From assembly GCA_016630905.1 (NCBI GenBank), contig WBMQ01000006.1:682001-746000 (forward strand): a stretch of DNA of 64,000 bases. Reading direction: 5' to 3'. The position numbers and the translations under genes are program-made. This DNA comes from Capillidium heterosporum (Eukaryota; Entomophthoromycota; Entomophthoromycetes; Entomophthorales; Capillidiaceae). Positions 46,328 through 57,374 of the stretch are shown in pieces. Below the pieces are notes generated by a model. It did not search any database. It was given only the letters and a program-made list of their open reading frames with translations, and had not been told where the DNA came from. Each line of letters opens with the position of its first letter. Positions within the stretch are counted from its first letter, which is position 1.

Positions 46328-49138
46328 ATCGAATAAAATTGAGAGTTGGTTTCAAGGTGGTTAGTTTATGGTTAATATTAATGAATGTTGGTGTAAAACG
46401 AAAGCAAATACGAAACTGAAGGTAGGGTCTTGACTCTTTTGAACTATACGATTAATTAATTAACTTTTCACGAGAAGTAGCAAAAGATAAATAGATGAGA
46501 AGTCCACTCGTTGATTCCACTTATACCAACCCTCCTTTGATTAGAGGTTTAAGTAAACTCGATTTTGGTTGAGGGCAAATACCATTTATATCGATGATGT
46601 TATCAAAGATTTATAAGCCTATTGGAATCACCAACCACCGGAGAATAGTATTCCACTTTATCTAGCTTTGAACGAATCAGAACAGCAGATTTATTTTAGT
46701 TCCATTATGGGAAAATTATTCTGCAATTTCCTGAACCACAACTTGTATCAAAGCTAGTAGAGGTTCCCAGTATTAAAAATTAGCTGTAAGCCATAATATG
46801 CCAATAAATTTAGTATTGCCCCTTTCGTTTGCTATTATCTTGCACTTTTGCTATAAGTATATTGTATTAAAGTGTAGAATAAATTGGAACGGAGGCAGTA
46901 CGCTCATAGTGTTCTCCTACTGCCTCTATCTTATCGAAGCGGAGAAACTGAGCTAGCTAAAAATAAATTAATTCCTTTCTTGGTAGTTAGATCAGGATTT
47001 GAGTGCTTTGTTAGATGGCTTGAGAACAGCCGAGGATTGCAGACGTATTAATAGCTTTGAGATCGTATAGCGATATCTCTTTATTGTCAAAACTGCTATA
47101 TTCATCATCAATGACATAGTAAGGTCGGCATGTTGATTCATCCATTTTACCTATATGTCTTATTTTAATTTAAAATAATGGTGTAGGTGTACCAGAAAAT
47201 TACTAATACCTTGAAGAATAAACGTGGCTATTAGCCATAGATTTCTGCAGGGAACCATCCCTTATATCGATTTAAAGGAACTCAACAGGCTAATACCTCC
47301 CTATACGGTTAATAGAGCCACTAAATACATTAGTGTTAGGCTATATGCACCTTAGCATTTAATGTGGGTAATATATATTCCAAAAAATAACTATAGTACG
47401 TAGAATATTCGATTGATTCTAACCCTTCAAATCCATGGTAGATGGACATCCAAGACACATCCGTTCCAAAAGCTTTATTAATAGTTAGAACCATGCAAAG
47501 AAGTAGAGGAAAAGCGACAGACTAGAGGACCGCGAGCCGAGATCTGGAGCGAGGAAGACTAACCACCAATCCTAACTCTTGGCATCGGCATCAAGTATCC
47601 CTTCATTCGAAAATGATGGCTTCTTTCACATATAAATTTACAAAAGAAAAGTGCTCAGTATTTCCGAATGGAGGTAGTAGTTATTTAAATACCAGGTATA
47701 AAATAACTAACAAACCTATGTAATAAAACTTGTATGAGAAGCTTTAATGAGGAAAGTTAGGAAGTAACTGTTGCAAACTCCCGTTATCCTTATTTCGATC
47801 CTAACCATGCTCTCCCTTTCGGATTGTGAGTGGATCAACTTTAGGATGAAACAACTAGACTCCTGTCTAAGCAAAAGTCTCCACTTAACTAACAGGAGAT
47901 TCCCATTAAACGTAAACTTTCAAAAGATACACTGGTATACAGCTTAAGTATATTTAATATATTGGTCCAGCTATTTTGTGATATAGTAGTTTTAACTAAC
48001 TTTAGTTTCACTCCACCTCTGTTCTTATTTAATTTATAATTTAAAGTATTTTAAATCAAAGTATAGTATCATTTATTTTGGTACGTTGGCAATATTATAA
48101 GGAAAGTTTAAAAAAGATATAAAAGTGATAAAATGGACAATAATGTTACAATATAATAAAAATATATTAACATAGAACCTACTTTAACATAATATGCATA
48201 TATAGAACATACTGTACAGTATTTTCAACTCCTATAGGCGAGCAAGGAATTTATTCATTTACATCCATGTAAATATCATAATTGAGAAATAGCAATGACT
48301 AAACGGGGAGAGTTTCGTGGCTACTGCTACTACCGATGAAATATCTACATATAAATAATTTATCCAGGGAAAATCCTCTTGAAAGCCTTTTGCTTTCAAA
48401 GACTGAAGTTCAAACCATAAGGACTGATTATAAAATTCTAAATTAACTGCACTATTGTATAAACTTAACCTTTGGCTATACTACATTTAATTTGGAAATT
48501 ATGGATCCATCTTTATGAAAGGGACTTTATCTTTCACTACTAATTGGATAAATTAACTTATGAAAGCGGAAGGAGGCTTTGACGAAGTAGGTTTGGATTA
48601 AATATTTTGATAAATGATATGGACTGTTCAGGTGATGCAGGTGACAGCCATCAGTATATTATTACTTAGACTATCTGTAGGTAGTTTTGAAAATAAGTAT
48701 ATTTCAAAACGACCAAATAAATATTTATATATCAGACTTAAAAACATAGTATAAATCAGCAGATATAGTGTAACGATATATCTGAATATATTTTCCTTGT
48801 TATTATCTTATCGATACTATAGCTTTTAGGTATACGACAAAAACCGGTCATAGAAAAGGGTTTTCGATTGAAAGTATACAAAAACATATTTTAAAGAATT
48901 CAACATAAGAGCAATGAACCAATTAACTTTAGAGATACCTTTCTCTTTTCTTTATAAAACCTTTCTAATAACTAACAGCTATCACATACTTCACAACTAT
49001 ATTGTTATTGTTATAGCAGCGAGTGGCAAAATATACCAAAGTCAAAAATACCATCTATCAAGTAAACTATAATATAAACCAAATACAGATGCACCATCAT
49101 TAATTCATATTTATTATTTGCAACTACTTCAATCTCGA
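46328..49138. other. Intergenic, no gene recognised
   Basis: About 2.8 kb upstream of the glucan synthase gene. It contains a 9-bp perfect inverted repeat (46892-46900 with 46918-46926). No frame above 60 codons and no tRNA was seen. Confidence 0.5.
46892..46926. repeat. Inverted repeat / hairpin
   Basis: GAGGCAGTA and its exact reverse complement TACTGCCTC are separated by 17 bases in otherwise AT-rich DNA, about 570 bp upstream of the glucan synthase start codon. It could form a hairpin; significance unknown. Confidence 0.4.
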
Positions 49139-49913
49139 CTAGATCTTTTGGTTGATGAAAGTCTTATACTTGTATAGTCTAGTGAAGACACCAGGGAACT
49201 CTGGTTGAGCGCAGCCATGACCCCAAGAAGTGACCCCGGTCAAAATAGTTTTCGTCCCATTAATTACAAAGATAGGACCTCCCGAATCACCTTGGCAGGC
49301 GTCCCTACCACCTTCTGGGTATCCAGCACAGAACATAGCTTCTTTAGTAACATTCTTGTTGACGCTGGCGTAACTCTTGACACATCTATCAACGTCGTAA
49401 GTCGGCAATTTGACTTCCATCAGCTTTATAGAGGAGGCACCACCCGAAGCGGTAGCACCCCAACCGACGGTAGTCAGCATAACACCTTTCGATTCGGCTA
49501 ACTTGCCATCGTCCAAGACGACGTCATATTTAGGGAGCTTGAAATCCCCTTTGATTTTCCAGATGGAAACGTCGTTGAGGTCGAACTTGGAGTGGTCAAA
49601 GTTAGGGTGCTTGACGCGCTTGATAACTGGGAACCGTTTACCCTTCTCCTGTTTGTCAGTTAGGCTGAGGTCGTGACGGATGAGCGACAGCGGTCCAGTC
49701 GGTATCTTCGTAAATAACGCAGTGAGCTGCCGTTATGACTAAATCCTTCTTGTAGATGGTACCACCACACAAATGGCGACCGCTAACTTCCAAACTAACC
49801 ACAAATGGATACTTGAACTGGGGATTGACTTCGTACCCACCAACGATACGTGGATCCGAGATGAACTGACCTGAAACTATTGATAAAATTGCTGCTATGA
49901 GGGTGAACTTCAT
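49139..49913 (-). pseudogene. Trypsin-like serine protease (S1 family) with one frameshift
   Basis: Secreted chymotrypsin-fold endopeptidase. The ATG at 49913 opens a signal peptide (MKFTLIAAILSIVSG), then a short propeptide and the mature start IVGGYEV. The histidine of the triad is in VITAAHCV. The frame of the 5' part then runs off at the ATCCGTCAC run near 49677-49680, and the family text resumes one base out of register (RHDLSLTD). After that everything expected is present: the Asp region LNDVSIWKI, the catalytic CQGDSGGP, and the specificity pocket part TSWGHGCAQPEFPGVFTR, with the stop at 49139. No intron consensus explains the switch, so this is either a one-base frameshift pseudogene or a sequencing error in a run of bases. 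Apart from that it is complete at about 258 residues. A TATATATG lies at 49966. Confidence 0.85.
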
Positions 49914-49965
49914 ATTAGTTGGTAGAAAATTGTTGCTGATACATCAAATTGGAGCTGGTAGGGGT

Positions 49966-49973
49966 CATATATA
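49966..49973 (-). promoter_or_regulatory. TATA-like element of the trypsin-like gene
   Basis: TATATATG on the minus strand, 53 bp above the start codon. Confidence 0.4.
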
Positions 49974-51754
49974 GCTTTGCTCGGACAACTTAAACTAAAC
50001 TTGTATAGGCGCTTGAAGTCAGCACCCTTTTACCCATGATCAGGGACAGACAAAAAGCCTATTTTTAGACTAAAATAAGAAATCCCTAAAGTTGGTTTGC
50101 TGGTTTGTATTAGGGAAAGTCTAGAGTCTATTTATTTGCTTGGTTCCTATGCCCATAAACTTTTCGGCACCATCGTTTCAACTTGGTGACAAGTGTTTGC
50201 TTTTTGATTTTGAGGCTCAAAGGACATATGTTTTCCTAACTTGATGCTATAGACGTGGTATCAGTGCTTAAATACAACTTTAGGTTAACTATCCGGTTGA
50301 TATATTCGACTTATACCGTGGCTTCCTTGGCTGACGTCTTTGATGGTTCGCTTTACCTATACTCAGATAAGGCTAACCCTTCGTAAAATATAGCCTATTT
50401 CGCAGCAATAGGCTTCTATCAATTAAAGATCAGGTTGTTGTGACCACTTGCCTCATTCCAGCTAAAATCACGAGTTTGGTATCGTATATGAAAGGTTAGT
50501 CATCTAATATTTTCAAAGGTACTTTAGTTCTTTAGTGTCAGATTTATGCATAACAATTTATACTGGAAAACAAACTCTATAGCTTCAAAAATATACACTA
50601 TATTTCATAAAGGCAAACGAATATTTGTATAGCATACATATACTTGGCATAAAAGACTAATGTTTAAGCTTATTAGCTACTTCACTATATTTTAAAGCAA
50701 TGTTATTATGTCAATTATTATTACTTCTGTGTCAACTTACGACAGATCTTAGTACACAAATTAGCATGCTTTTATGATATAACTATGTGTAAATTGTCAA
50801 ATTAATTTAGCCATCTTTTAAAATAGAATTTAGTACCGATACTCAATAGGTTGAATATTGTTGGTAAAAGTAACTTTACCAAAATATCAACATTAGCTCA
50901 ATCATTCAGTTAAATTGATGCTCTACTTTGAACAGCTAGTTAAAATACTATATATTAAATCATAAAGTAGATACATTCAACTTTGGGATTACACTATCAG
51001 ACTCTACTTTTAACTACTATTTTAGTGAGAGGTATCCAGTTCGCTTTAATAGCTTTACATTCCTTCAATAGAGAAAATATTTGAACCAAGGTGGAATAAG
51101 TGTCGTAGAAGATTTGTATACAGACACAACCACATCCTTAAACGCCAACAACATTATGATGTCTAAAGATAATGCAAGCATTTGAAATAGCTTGCTAATA
51201 ACATACAGCATAAGGGAAGATGAGCTACAGCTGCTGACCAAAATATATGTATGTGAAATAATCAGTTTAATGAATTTATTTTTACAATTAGACATAGATA
51301 GATTTGATATCAAATGCCTTATTATATACTTGAGTTAACACTGCGATGCAATATTACCCTATTTGTAGCTAAAAGTTTTAAAAGTGAAGTTGACTTGGAT
51401 CAGTTGATACTACAATTATACCATATTGAAAGCCTACTTACAAACCTAGCCAACTACCGTTGTACATTAAAAAGATGGTGGCATATAACTAAATCTTAAA
51501 GGTATATAAGGACATCTGTGTAGCCAACGTGATCCAAAAAACAATATCTTACTCATCTAATATAAATGTAATATCGAATATAAAGGAGCTACCTGTTCAA
51601 TATTCGCCGGCTTGTGGCCTACTGAGGCATTTCAGATGACTACAGCCAGATCATCTAGCTTTAGAAGAAGGTGCTGTATGTGTGATGATCTTCAAATATG
51701 ATCTATATTAAAAGAAAGCAAGGGATGGAAGGGAATTAGGATCATTTGGAAAAG
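49974..51754. other. Intergenic, no gene supported
   Basis: About 1.8 kb. Short frames at 51065-51313 (-) and 51314-51499 (+) abut each other and have no recognised motif or signal peptide. Confidence 0.5.
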
Positions 51755-51763
51755 TATAAAAGG
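51755..51763 (+). promoter_or_regulatory. TATA box (TATAAAAGG) of the AA11-like gene
   Basis: Canonical element 59 bp upstream of the ATG at 51814. Confidence 0.6.
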
Positions 51764-51813
51764 ATATAGATACGGCTACCAATTCCAAGTTAAAAAATTA
51801 ATCAAAGAAAAAT

Positions 51814-52481
51814 ATGCCATCCATCAAACTTTTATTATTAGTTTCGTTTCTACTGATGAAAGTAAGCTGCCACATGGAAGTTGTATACCCCTACCACCGC
51901 CAAAGTAAATTCTCTCCCTACTACAACGCAATAGACAAGGTCGATTGGAACGGTTTGAATCCATTAGGAGATTCGGTAAATAGCATCTACATATTTCCAA
52001 ATACTAACCTTAGTACATCCTTATAGGCCAAGTACAACTACCCCTATCCATGCAAAGGCCAACCTAAAGGCCCCATTCAAGCCACCTATTCAGCTGGCAC
52101 TATTATCCAACTTAACTTTACTGGTACCGCTACCCACGAAGGTGGGCACTGCCAGTTCGCTATATCTTACGATGACAGAAAATTCGTAGTACTTAAAGAC
52201 TATTTATCTACTTGTATGATCGACAGCTTGAATTTCCAAGTACAATGCCTCCGAGTACCAACGCTACCTTGGCTTGGATTTGGATCAATGCGATAGGAGA
52301 TCGGGAGCTCTATATGAACTGTATCGACATCGAGATTAAAGGGGGTAAGGTAGATGGTAAGGTCAAAGGGCCTGAGATGTTGGTTGGCAATTTGCCTAGC
52401 TATCCCTACTTTGAGGAGTTTAGATATGGAGACCAGCATCTGGATAGGTTCTCCAAGAGACCTATTATTGAAATACCTTGA
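51814..52481 (+). pseudogene. AA11-like lytic polysaccharide monooxygenase, with one frameshift
   Basis: Secreted copper-dependent oxidase-like protein; characterised AA11 members cleave chitin. A signal peptide (MPSIKLLLLVSFLLMKVSC) ends just before His, which would be the N-terminal copper ligand of a histidine brace; MEVVYPYHRQSKF follows. An intron at 51976-52026 (51 bp, with an ACTAAC branch point) removes an in-frame stop and joins GDS to AKYNYPYPCKG. The second copper-ligand region THEGGHCQFAISYDD is present, followed by STCMIDSLNFQV. Near 52240-52248 the family text moves to the next frame (TMPPSTNATLAWIW, then RELYMNCIDIEI), and no short intron accounts for it. A lost base or a sequencing error is likely. 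The final stop is at 52479. The assignment rests on recalled motif order, so a related LPMO-like clan is possible. Confidence 0.75.
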
Positions 52482-52705
52482 GAGTATAGATTGCCTAGTT
52501 TTCTTTCTATTAAACGTATTACATGGACTATAATATGAACTTGGTTGAATTTCAAATGGTTTATTTAGCATATATATTCAATTTGAATTGTCTACCAAAA
52601 TGGTTAGAAATCTCTAATAGAAGTATATAGTGACATACTTTCATCGCCATCCGGACTTGGAAAACTACCATTCCCAAAAAACAAATTATCAAAAAGATAA
52701 AAAGA

Positions 52706-52777
52706 AGGTCTCGCCGAGGATCGAACTCGGATTAACGGAATCAGAATCCGATGTGATAGCCATTACACTACGAAACC
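52706..52777 (-). tRNA. tRNA-Gln (anticodon CTG)
   Basis: A 72-nt cloverleaf on the minus strand. The acceptor stem GGTTTCG pairs with CGAGACC (one G-T pair), the D arm has the AGTGTAATGG form of glutamine tRNAs, the anticodon loop is TTCTGAT with anticodon CTG, and the T arm is CCGAG-TTCGATC-CTCGG. The top pair of the anticodon stem is a T-T mismatch. There is no intron. A run of T residues follows the 3' end on the minus strand (about 52699-52703), suiting RNA polymerase III termination. CCA is not encoded. Confidence 0.95.
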
Positions 52778-53343
52778 ATAATAGTGGATGAATTTTAGAT
52801 ATCTATACAATAAAAAATAATTTATTCATTACTTTTTCAGTTCTCTAAAGCTTGCCTCCAATTTATCTCCATATGCAGATCTGTATATCTACATAAAAAT
52901 AACAAAAGCCTTCCTACAAACTCGTATATTCTTAATTTATTAGTTTACAGTGTAATTAGCGTTTACTCTACTCTTTGGGAAAGCTATTTTTGAAATTGGC
53001 TTGTATATTTTACAAATTGTTGTAACATTGATAAGTTTAAGCATATGTAGTTTTAGGCAGGGCATGGATATAGGACAGTTAACAGTTAATGCAAATACTA
53101 GACCCTTTTCAAACATCCCTAAACTCGTACAAAAAGTTAGTGAATTAAATAATTATCAGCCAAATATAATAAAAGTGACGTATATAGCAACAGGCAAAAC
53201 TTTACTCACTACTAGAAAACATATGCTTCTCGACCCATCCGCAACAAACAAGTCTATTAGTTATCTGGTATCTAATATTAAGAAATGAATCGGCAAGCAG
53301 AATTAGGTATCGAGCATATAGCATCTACAGTAGCAAGTACTTT
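52778..53343 (+). other. Gap containing an uncertain small reading frame
   Basis: A plus-strand frame from 53001 to 53288 begins with TTG, and its first ATG is at 53064. The text after it (MDIGQLTVNANTRPFSN, then IPKLVQKVSEL, IKVTYIATGKTLL) looks protein-like but was not recognised. An acceptor-like TTTTAG lies at about 53053-53058, so it could be the last exon of an unrecognised gene. No upstream exon was found. Left uncalled as a gene. Confidence 0.3.
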
Positions 53344-54542
53344 TTAGATACCCAGTTTATCCATAGTCTTCTGGAACAGTTTCCTAGGGGCATCGGTACG
53401 TAAGGTATCCAGAAAGTCGATGTCAGCTAGTCGCCAGCGCCAGTCCATGGATCCAGGGTCATCGAATATCTTATCAGCTGGTTCAATGTAATCACTTTCG
53501 AATAATACGTTGAAAGTTCGGTTGGAAGTATCGTCGACTAGTACACTGTCCTTATCTTTAAGTACATAGCGAACTTCAGCATCAATGGCCACGTGCATCT
53601 GTAGCTGGAAACCAGAAGTCAAATTGGTCTGCGCCAACTCGATACGTTCTTTAAAGGGGGTCTGAGAGTCAGTCTGACCTACAGGAGTAACCATAATGTA
53701 GTTGGCAATGAAGACAGGGAAGTGGTCTTCGTCATCCAACTTTAAACCTTTAGATGGGCCAGCAATGTAGAACCGTTCGGTAATAGTACTGTCACGAATT
53801 TTCAAGACATCAATATTTACACTACCTCCAGCCTCCTTCAATTTATCGAGGGCCGTATCGTACATCGTATATAAGGATGGTGTAAGCATAAGCTTAAGTT
53901 CGTCTTTGTTGCCGTCGCTCAAAGTTTGAGTAACTTTGGTAAATGCAAGCTGACCTTGAATAGGAAAAATAAGTGCCAAGTAAAACAATAGAACTTACAT
54001 CCAGTAAGGAATTCAGCGTTGGAGTTGCTGAATTGCAAATTAATGGCTGGAAATGAGATGATGCCTACCAAGCGAGCCATCGGCTTGGCGATGAAATCGG
54101 GTAGCGAGCCTATCAATGGTAAGTACCTGCTGATGAAGGTAGGTTTTCGAGTAAGCTGTGGTTCTTGACTGTTGTAATACCAAGCTTTAAAGAAATAAGT
54201 ACATGTTAAAATAAAGTATATGCTTACGAAATAGCATAGCGTCGTTGGTCTTTCCGAAAAATGGATTGTTTTGTTCCCAACTCTCTTGCCCTGGAAGGGG
54301 TGGCGGCATATCGGGATCTTTATCCCTTATATTGGGATCTTGGAACGGGTTCACCTAATTCAATAATTTAGCATGGGTTGTTCAAAATCAGGGTATAGAT
54401 TTAATATTTAAAAAGAATTACCTACTTTATTAGCATTGTTCAAAAGTGGACTATTCCTACTGGACTTTCTACTGTAATTTTGGACATTGTATAGGTTGGG
54501 TCGGTAGGGTCTAATCGGAATACGTCTAATTATTGGTAGCAT
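53344..54542 (-). CDS. Mitochondrial ribosomal protein mL45 / Mba1-like (Tim44-like domain)
   Basis: Probable mitochondrial large-ribosomal-subunit or ribosome-membrane anchoring protein. Four exons on the minus strand: 54426-54542, 54228-54354, 53999-54184 and 53344-53954, with introns of 71, 43 and 44 bp, giving 346 aa. The first donor (AAA|GTAGGT) is less canonical than the others. The N-terminus MLPIIRRIPIRPYRP is a basic presequence. A Pro-rich linker follows, then the Tim44/mL45-like fold, with DGNKDELKLMLTPSLY, then a beta-rich half ending DPGSMDWRWRLADID. That ending matches the W-R tail typical of the fold. The assignment to mL45/Mba1 is by recalled pattern; another Tim44-like protein is the alternative. 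It points toward the tRNA-Gln gene, about 570 bp downstream. Confidence 0.7.
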
Positions 54543-55186
54543 CTTTTTGAATTGATACCGTCTTGTCAAGTTTAACAAGCAAATGTTTTGACTTTGGAAA
54601 TTTGTATTACAATAATGATGATGTCATTTTTATTTCCTAAGCCTACAACTTTTAGATGACAAGTCTAATTTGCAAAGAAAGGTGATGTAGATCAAAATTA
54701 AAATGTAATTTACAATACAACTCAGATATAGTGAGATGTTGTTGGGAGAACTTGGTATAAGAGGTATAGTGCGTAAGGAAAATTATGAAACCGAGTATGG
54801 CTGGTATTTCAAAACTTTTATGGCTTTTATACTGTGACCCTGAGCACCCAATTTCGAATCTTCAATAAAACCCTTCCTACAACGAGCCTGACTATACATC
54901 ATATCATGTTTGCTACTTCTACTTGTCAAGAAATATTGTAATTTCCATAATTACCTAAACTTTTTAGTCAAATACCTCCTTCCAATATCCTTGGTGCGAA
55001 TTTAAAGTCATTAAAGGCAAATGCCCTATATTTGATACCGAAAGGTTAAACTGAACCTATCTCAACCTAACATTCAAAAAAAAGTCTGATGTTTACGTTT
55101 GTAGATGTACACGAACGGAATTTTATTAAGGAGTTAAATTCAAACTCAATAGGGCTCCATGAAACTAATAAAGCCCAAAATTATCA
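54543..55186. other. Intergenic between divergent genes
   Basis: About 640 bp between the mL45-like gene and the small Cys-rich secreted gene; holds the promoters of both. Nothing else seen. Confidence 0.5.
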
Positions 55187-55194
55187 TATATAAG
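55187..55194 (+). promoter_or_regulatory. TATA box (TATATAAG) of the small Cys-rich gene
   Basis: Element 82 bp upstream of the ATG at 55269. Confidence 0.5.
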
Positions 55195-55268
55195 ACCTTA
55201 CTTCCGTCCTAAATTGACATTTATCTCCATTTAATTCCAGACAAGCAATACAATCTTAATATTACAAA

Positions 55269-55547
55269 ATGAAATTCGCCATTGTAGCATTAGCCTTTAT
55301 ATTATCATCAGTATCAGCATTCAGTTTAGAAAGAAGACAGGGTGGAGGCGGTAATGGAGATGGTTCGGGTCCCAACATAGGTCAAGGCGATGGTAGCGGC
55401 TGTACCGGAAAAATATCAAAGTGTGGAGTTGAAAAAGGGGTGAATGGGCGCTTTGTATGTGTCAACGGGAAACCCAAATTTGCGCCCTGCAAGTATGGGA
55501 AAACTTGTGTCGAGCATGGTGACAAGGCCAAGTGTAGAGGCTATTAA
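55269..55547 (+). CDS. Small secreted cysteine-rich protein (CBM19-like spacing)
   Basis: Secreted protein of 92 aa, intronless. The signal peptide MKFAIVALAFILSSVSAFS is followed by LERRQ, a likely Kex2 site, then a Gly/Asn/Asp-rich spacer of about 20 residues. The mature C-terminal part has six cysteines: CTGKISKCG, RFVCVNGK, FAPCKYGKTCVEHG and a final KCRGY. The C..G.+...C..G..C arrangement resembles the chitin-binding CBM19 module, which would place it at the cell wall or on chitin substrates; this is a pattern guess. The TATA box at 55187 and an AATAAA at about 55616 frame the gene. Unlike the other secreted genes in this half it is undamaged. Confidence 0.8.
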   Translation: MKFAIVALAFILSSVSAFSLERRQGGGGNGDGSGPNIGQGDGSGCTGKISKCGVEKGVNGRFVCVNGKPKFAPCKYGKTCVEHGDKAKCRGY

Positions 55548-56182
55548 ATCTTATAAATTTTAGTATAGTACAGTTCTTTGCATTTGGATTTTACATTGTT
55601 GTCTTTTCTTATACAATAAATAAACAAATTTCTATAAGATTAATGTTCGATATCTACGATATTATCGTTATATAGTTGAATTTCCTATATAAACGGTTAA
55701 TAGTTTGTAAATCAAATACTGTAAATAACATATAAATATCTGATACAATAGTTATTTCGGGCCAAAGTAAATGTGGTTTGTGAGTTCACAGGTTTAGTTA
55801 TAGGCTCTGCCTATGAGTTCGTATGTTATATTTACCTTGTCTCTTTTTGATCTTAAGTTTTATTCCTTTAGTTTCCATTATACTTCTGATTCAAGTATAT
55901 GCTTATCCTTTACTTGATATAGTAAATTTGTAGATATTGCAATCCTAAAGGAATGGATCAGTATCAATTCAAAGCTTGTCAAAGTGAATATCTGGTCTAC
56001 ATGGAGCTACTAAGGCTACGGCGAAATTACTGGATCTATTTCCTTTTGAAGCTAAAGGGACGTGGTTATACGGAAATGGAAGAAATTTTGTAGACGGAAT
56101 TTTTCAAAAGTAAATATCCGAAAGTATATTTGAAAGCCAATGCAAAAAAATCAATATGCAACACCTTTAAAACATAAACACC
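55548..56182. other. Intergenic, no gene recognised
   Basis: About 630 bp with no supported frame. Confidence 0.5.
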
Positions 56183-57003
56183 ATGCGACTGCTCTTGTTC
56201 TACCTGCTTGTTGTAGTGCTATCGTTGGTAGTAAAGTCCCAGGATAGTAAGGTTTATATACAAGCTTATTACTAAATAAGCAACTTCTATTAGGCACCAG
56301 TCAATCGAAAAGTGTACAGACTACAACCATCCAAGAAAAAACTAGAGCTACAACTACAACCAGCTCAAAAAGTCAAACCACCGCCAGTAAAGATAGTGAA
56401 GGAGATACTAACGAAAAAACCAACGATAAGACTAGCGACTCTGACGATAACAACCAAAACCAAGATTCTGATGACGAGGATACTAATGATGGTCGGCAAC
56501 CCAACGGTAAGACTTCCGCCTTAATAAGGATCTTGGAACCATCTTACGTAGAAACCATCAAAAAGGCACGTGTCCCTCTAGACCAAACCATTAGAATAAA
56601 GTGGATGATCGAAAATGGACCTCCAGTCTACCTACCCGAAAAATTCATCCTAACCTTGACCGAGAAGAAGAGTAACCAACTTACGCTGTCAGAAACTTTG
56701 GCTGACGATATCGACCCCAAAAAGATGGAGTTCTTATGGAAAGCCAGTGACTTTCAAAGTAAGAATGATGATGGAATCAAGATTATGGAAGGTGGCATCT
56801 ATAAGTTCAACGTGTACGACAGTAAGACGAACTTGACCGATAAGACGTTCAAAGGGAGAGTGCATCCTGGATCTATCGAGTTTACTGTGTATAAAGCTAA
56901 GGATGTCAACGGCAAGTATCAAATCTCAGCTGCTTTTAGTAATGGATTGAGTTTGTTGATTGCTATCGTACCTTTGGTAGCCTTAGTTGCACTTGGAGTG
57001 TAA
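56183..57003 (+). CDS. Surface protein with Ig-like (DUF7137-like) domain and C-terminal anchor
   Basis: Two exons, 56183-56246 and 56294-57003, with a 47-bp intron whose removal joins A|GC (Ser) after a signal peptide MRLLLFYLLVVVLSLVVKSQ; 257 aa. A Ser/Thr- then Asp/Asn/Glu-rich stalk of about 80 residues follows. The folded part starts at ILEPSYVETIKKARV and includes QTIRIKWMIENGPP, KMEFLWKASDF and GGIYKFNVYDS. This arrangement recalls a DUF7137/fibronectin-like extracellular domain of fungi. The last 20 residues are hydrophobic (SLLIAIVPLVALVALGV), consistent with a GPI-attachment signal or single membrane segment. The function is unknown; a cell-wall or plasma-membrane location is inferred. 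Confidence 0.7.
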
Positions 57004-57374
57004 ATAAGTTTATGTTAAGTATATAGCTCAATGGGTTTGAGTAGGAAATCTGTTCATAACTATTTTATAGCAATAAAATTTAATCTATCGATATTTTCAA
57101 ACAATTAATATTTTCTTTTGATATAGATGCAGGTATATAATTAATATACCCTTCAAATATAATTGAGGTATTTAAATAATGACTAAAGTAAACTAAAAGC
57201 ATAGGTCAACGTTAGAATAGTATTGCAGATATCAATAGGTATCGCTATTATAGCTATAAATAAAAAAGTCCACTTGTAGACAAGGTGCATATAACAGCAA
57301 ATATGGAAGTCTTATCTTTTACTACCTTACAAATGAATATACATTGTAATGCAAAACTTTACTTTGTAAAAAAC
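57004..57374. other. Convergent intergenic gap
   Basis: About 370 bp between two convergent genes. An AATAAA lies near 57072 for the upstream gene. The 62-codon frame at 57285-57473 is a shadow of the SDHAF2 end. Confidence 0.5.

Noticed and set aside
46861-46930. tRNA-like fold at the GAGGCAGTA hairpin
   Set aside because: Lacks D arm, T arm and A/B box signals.
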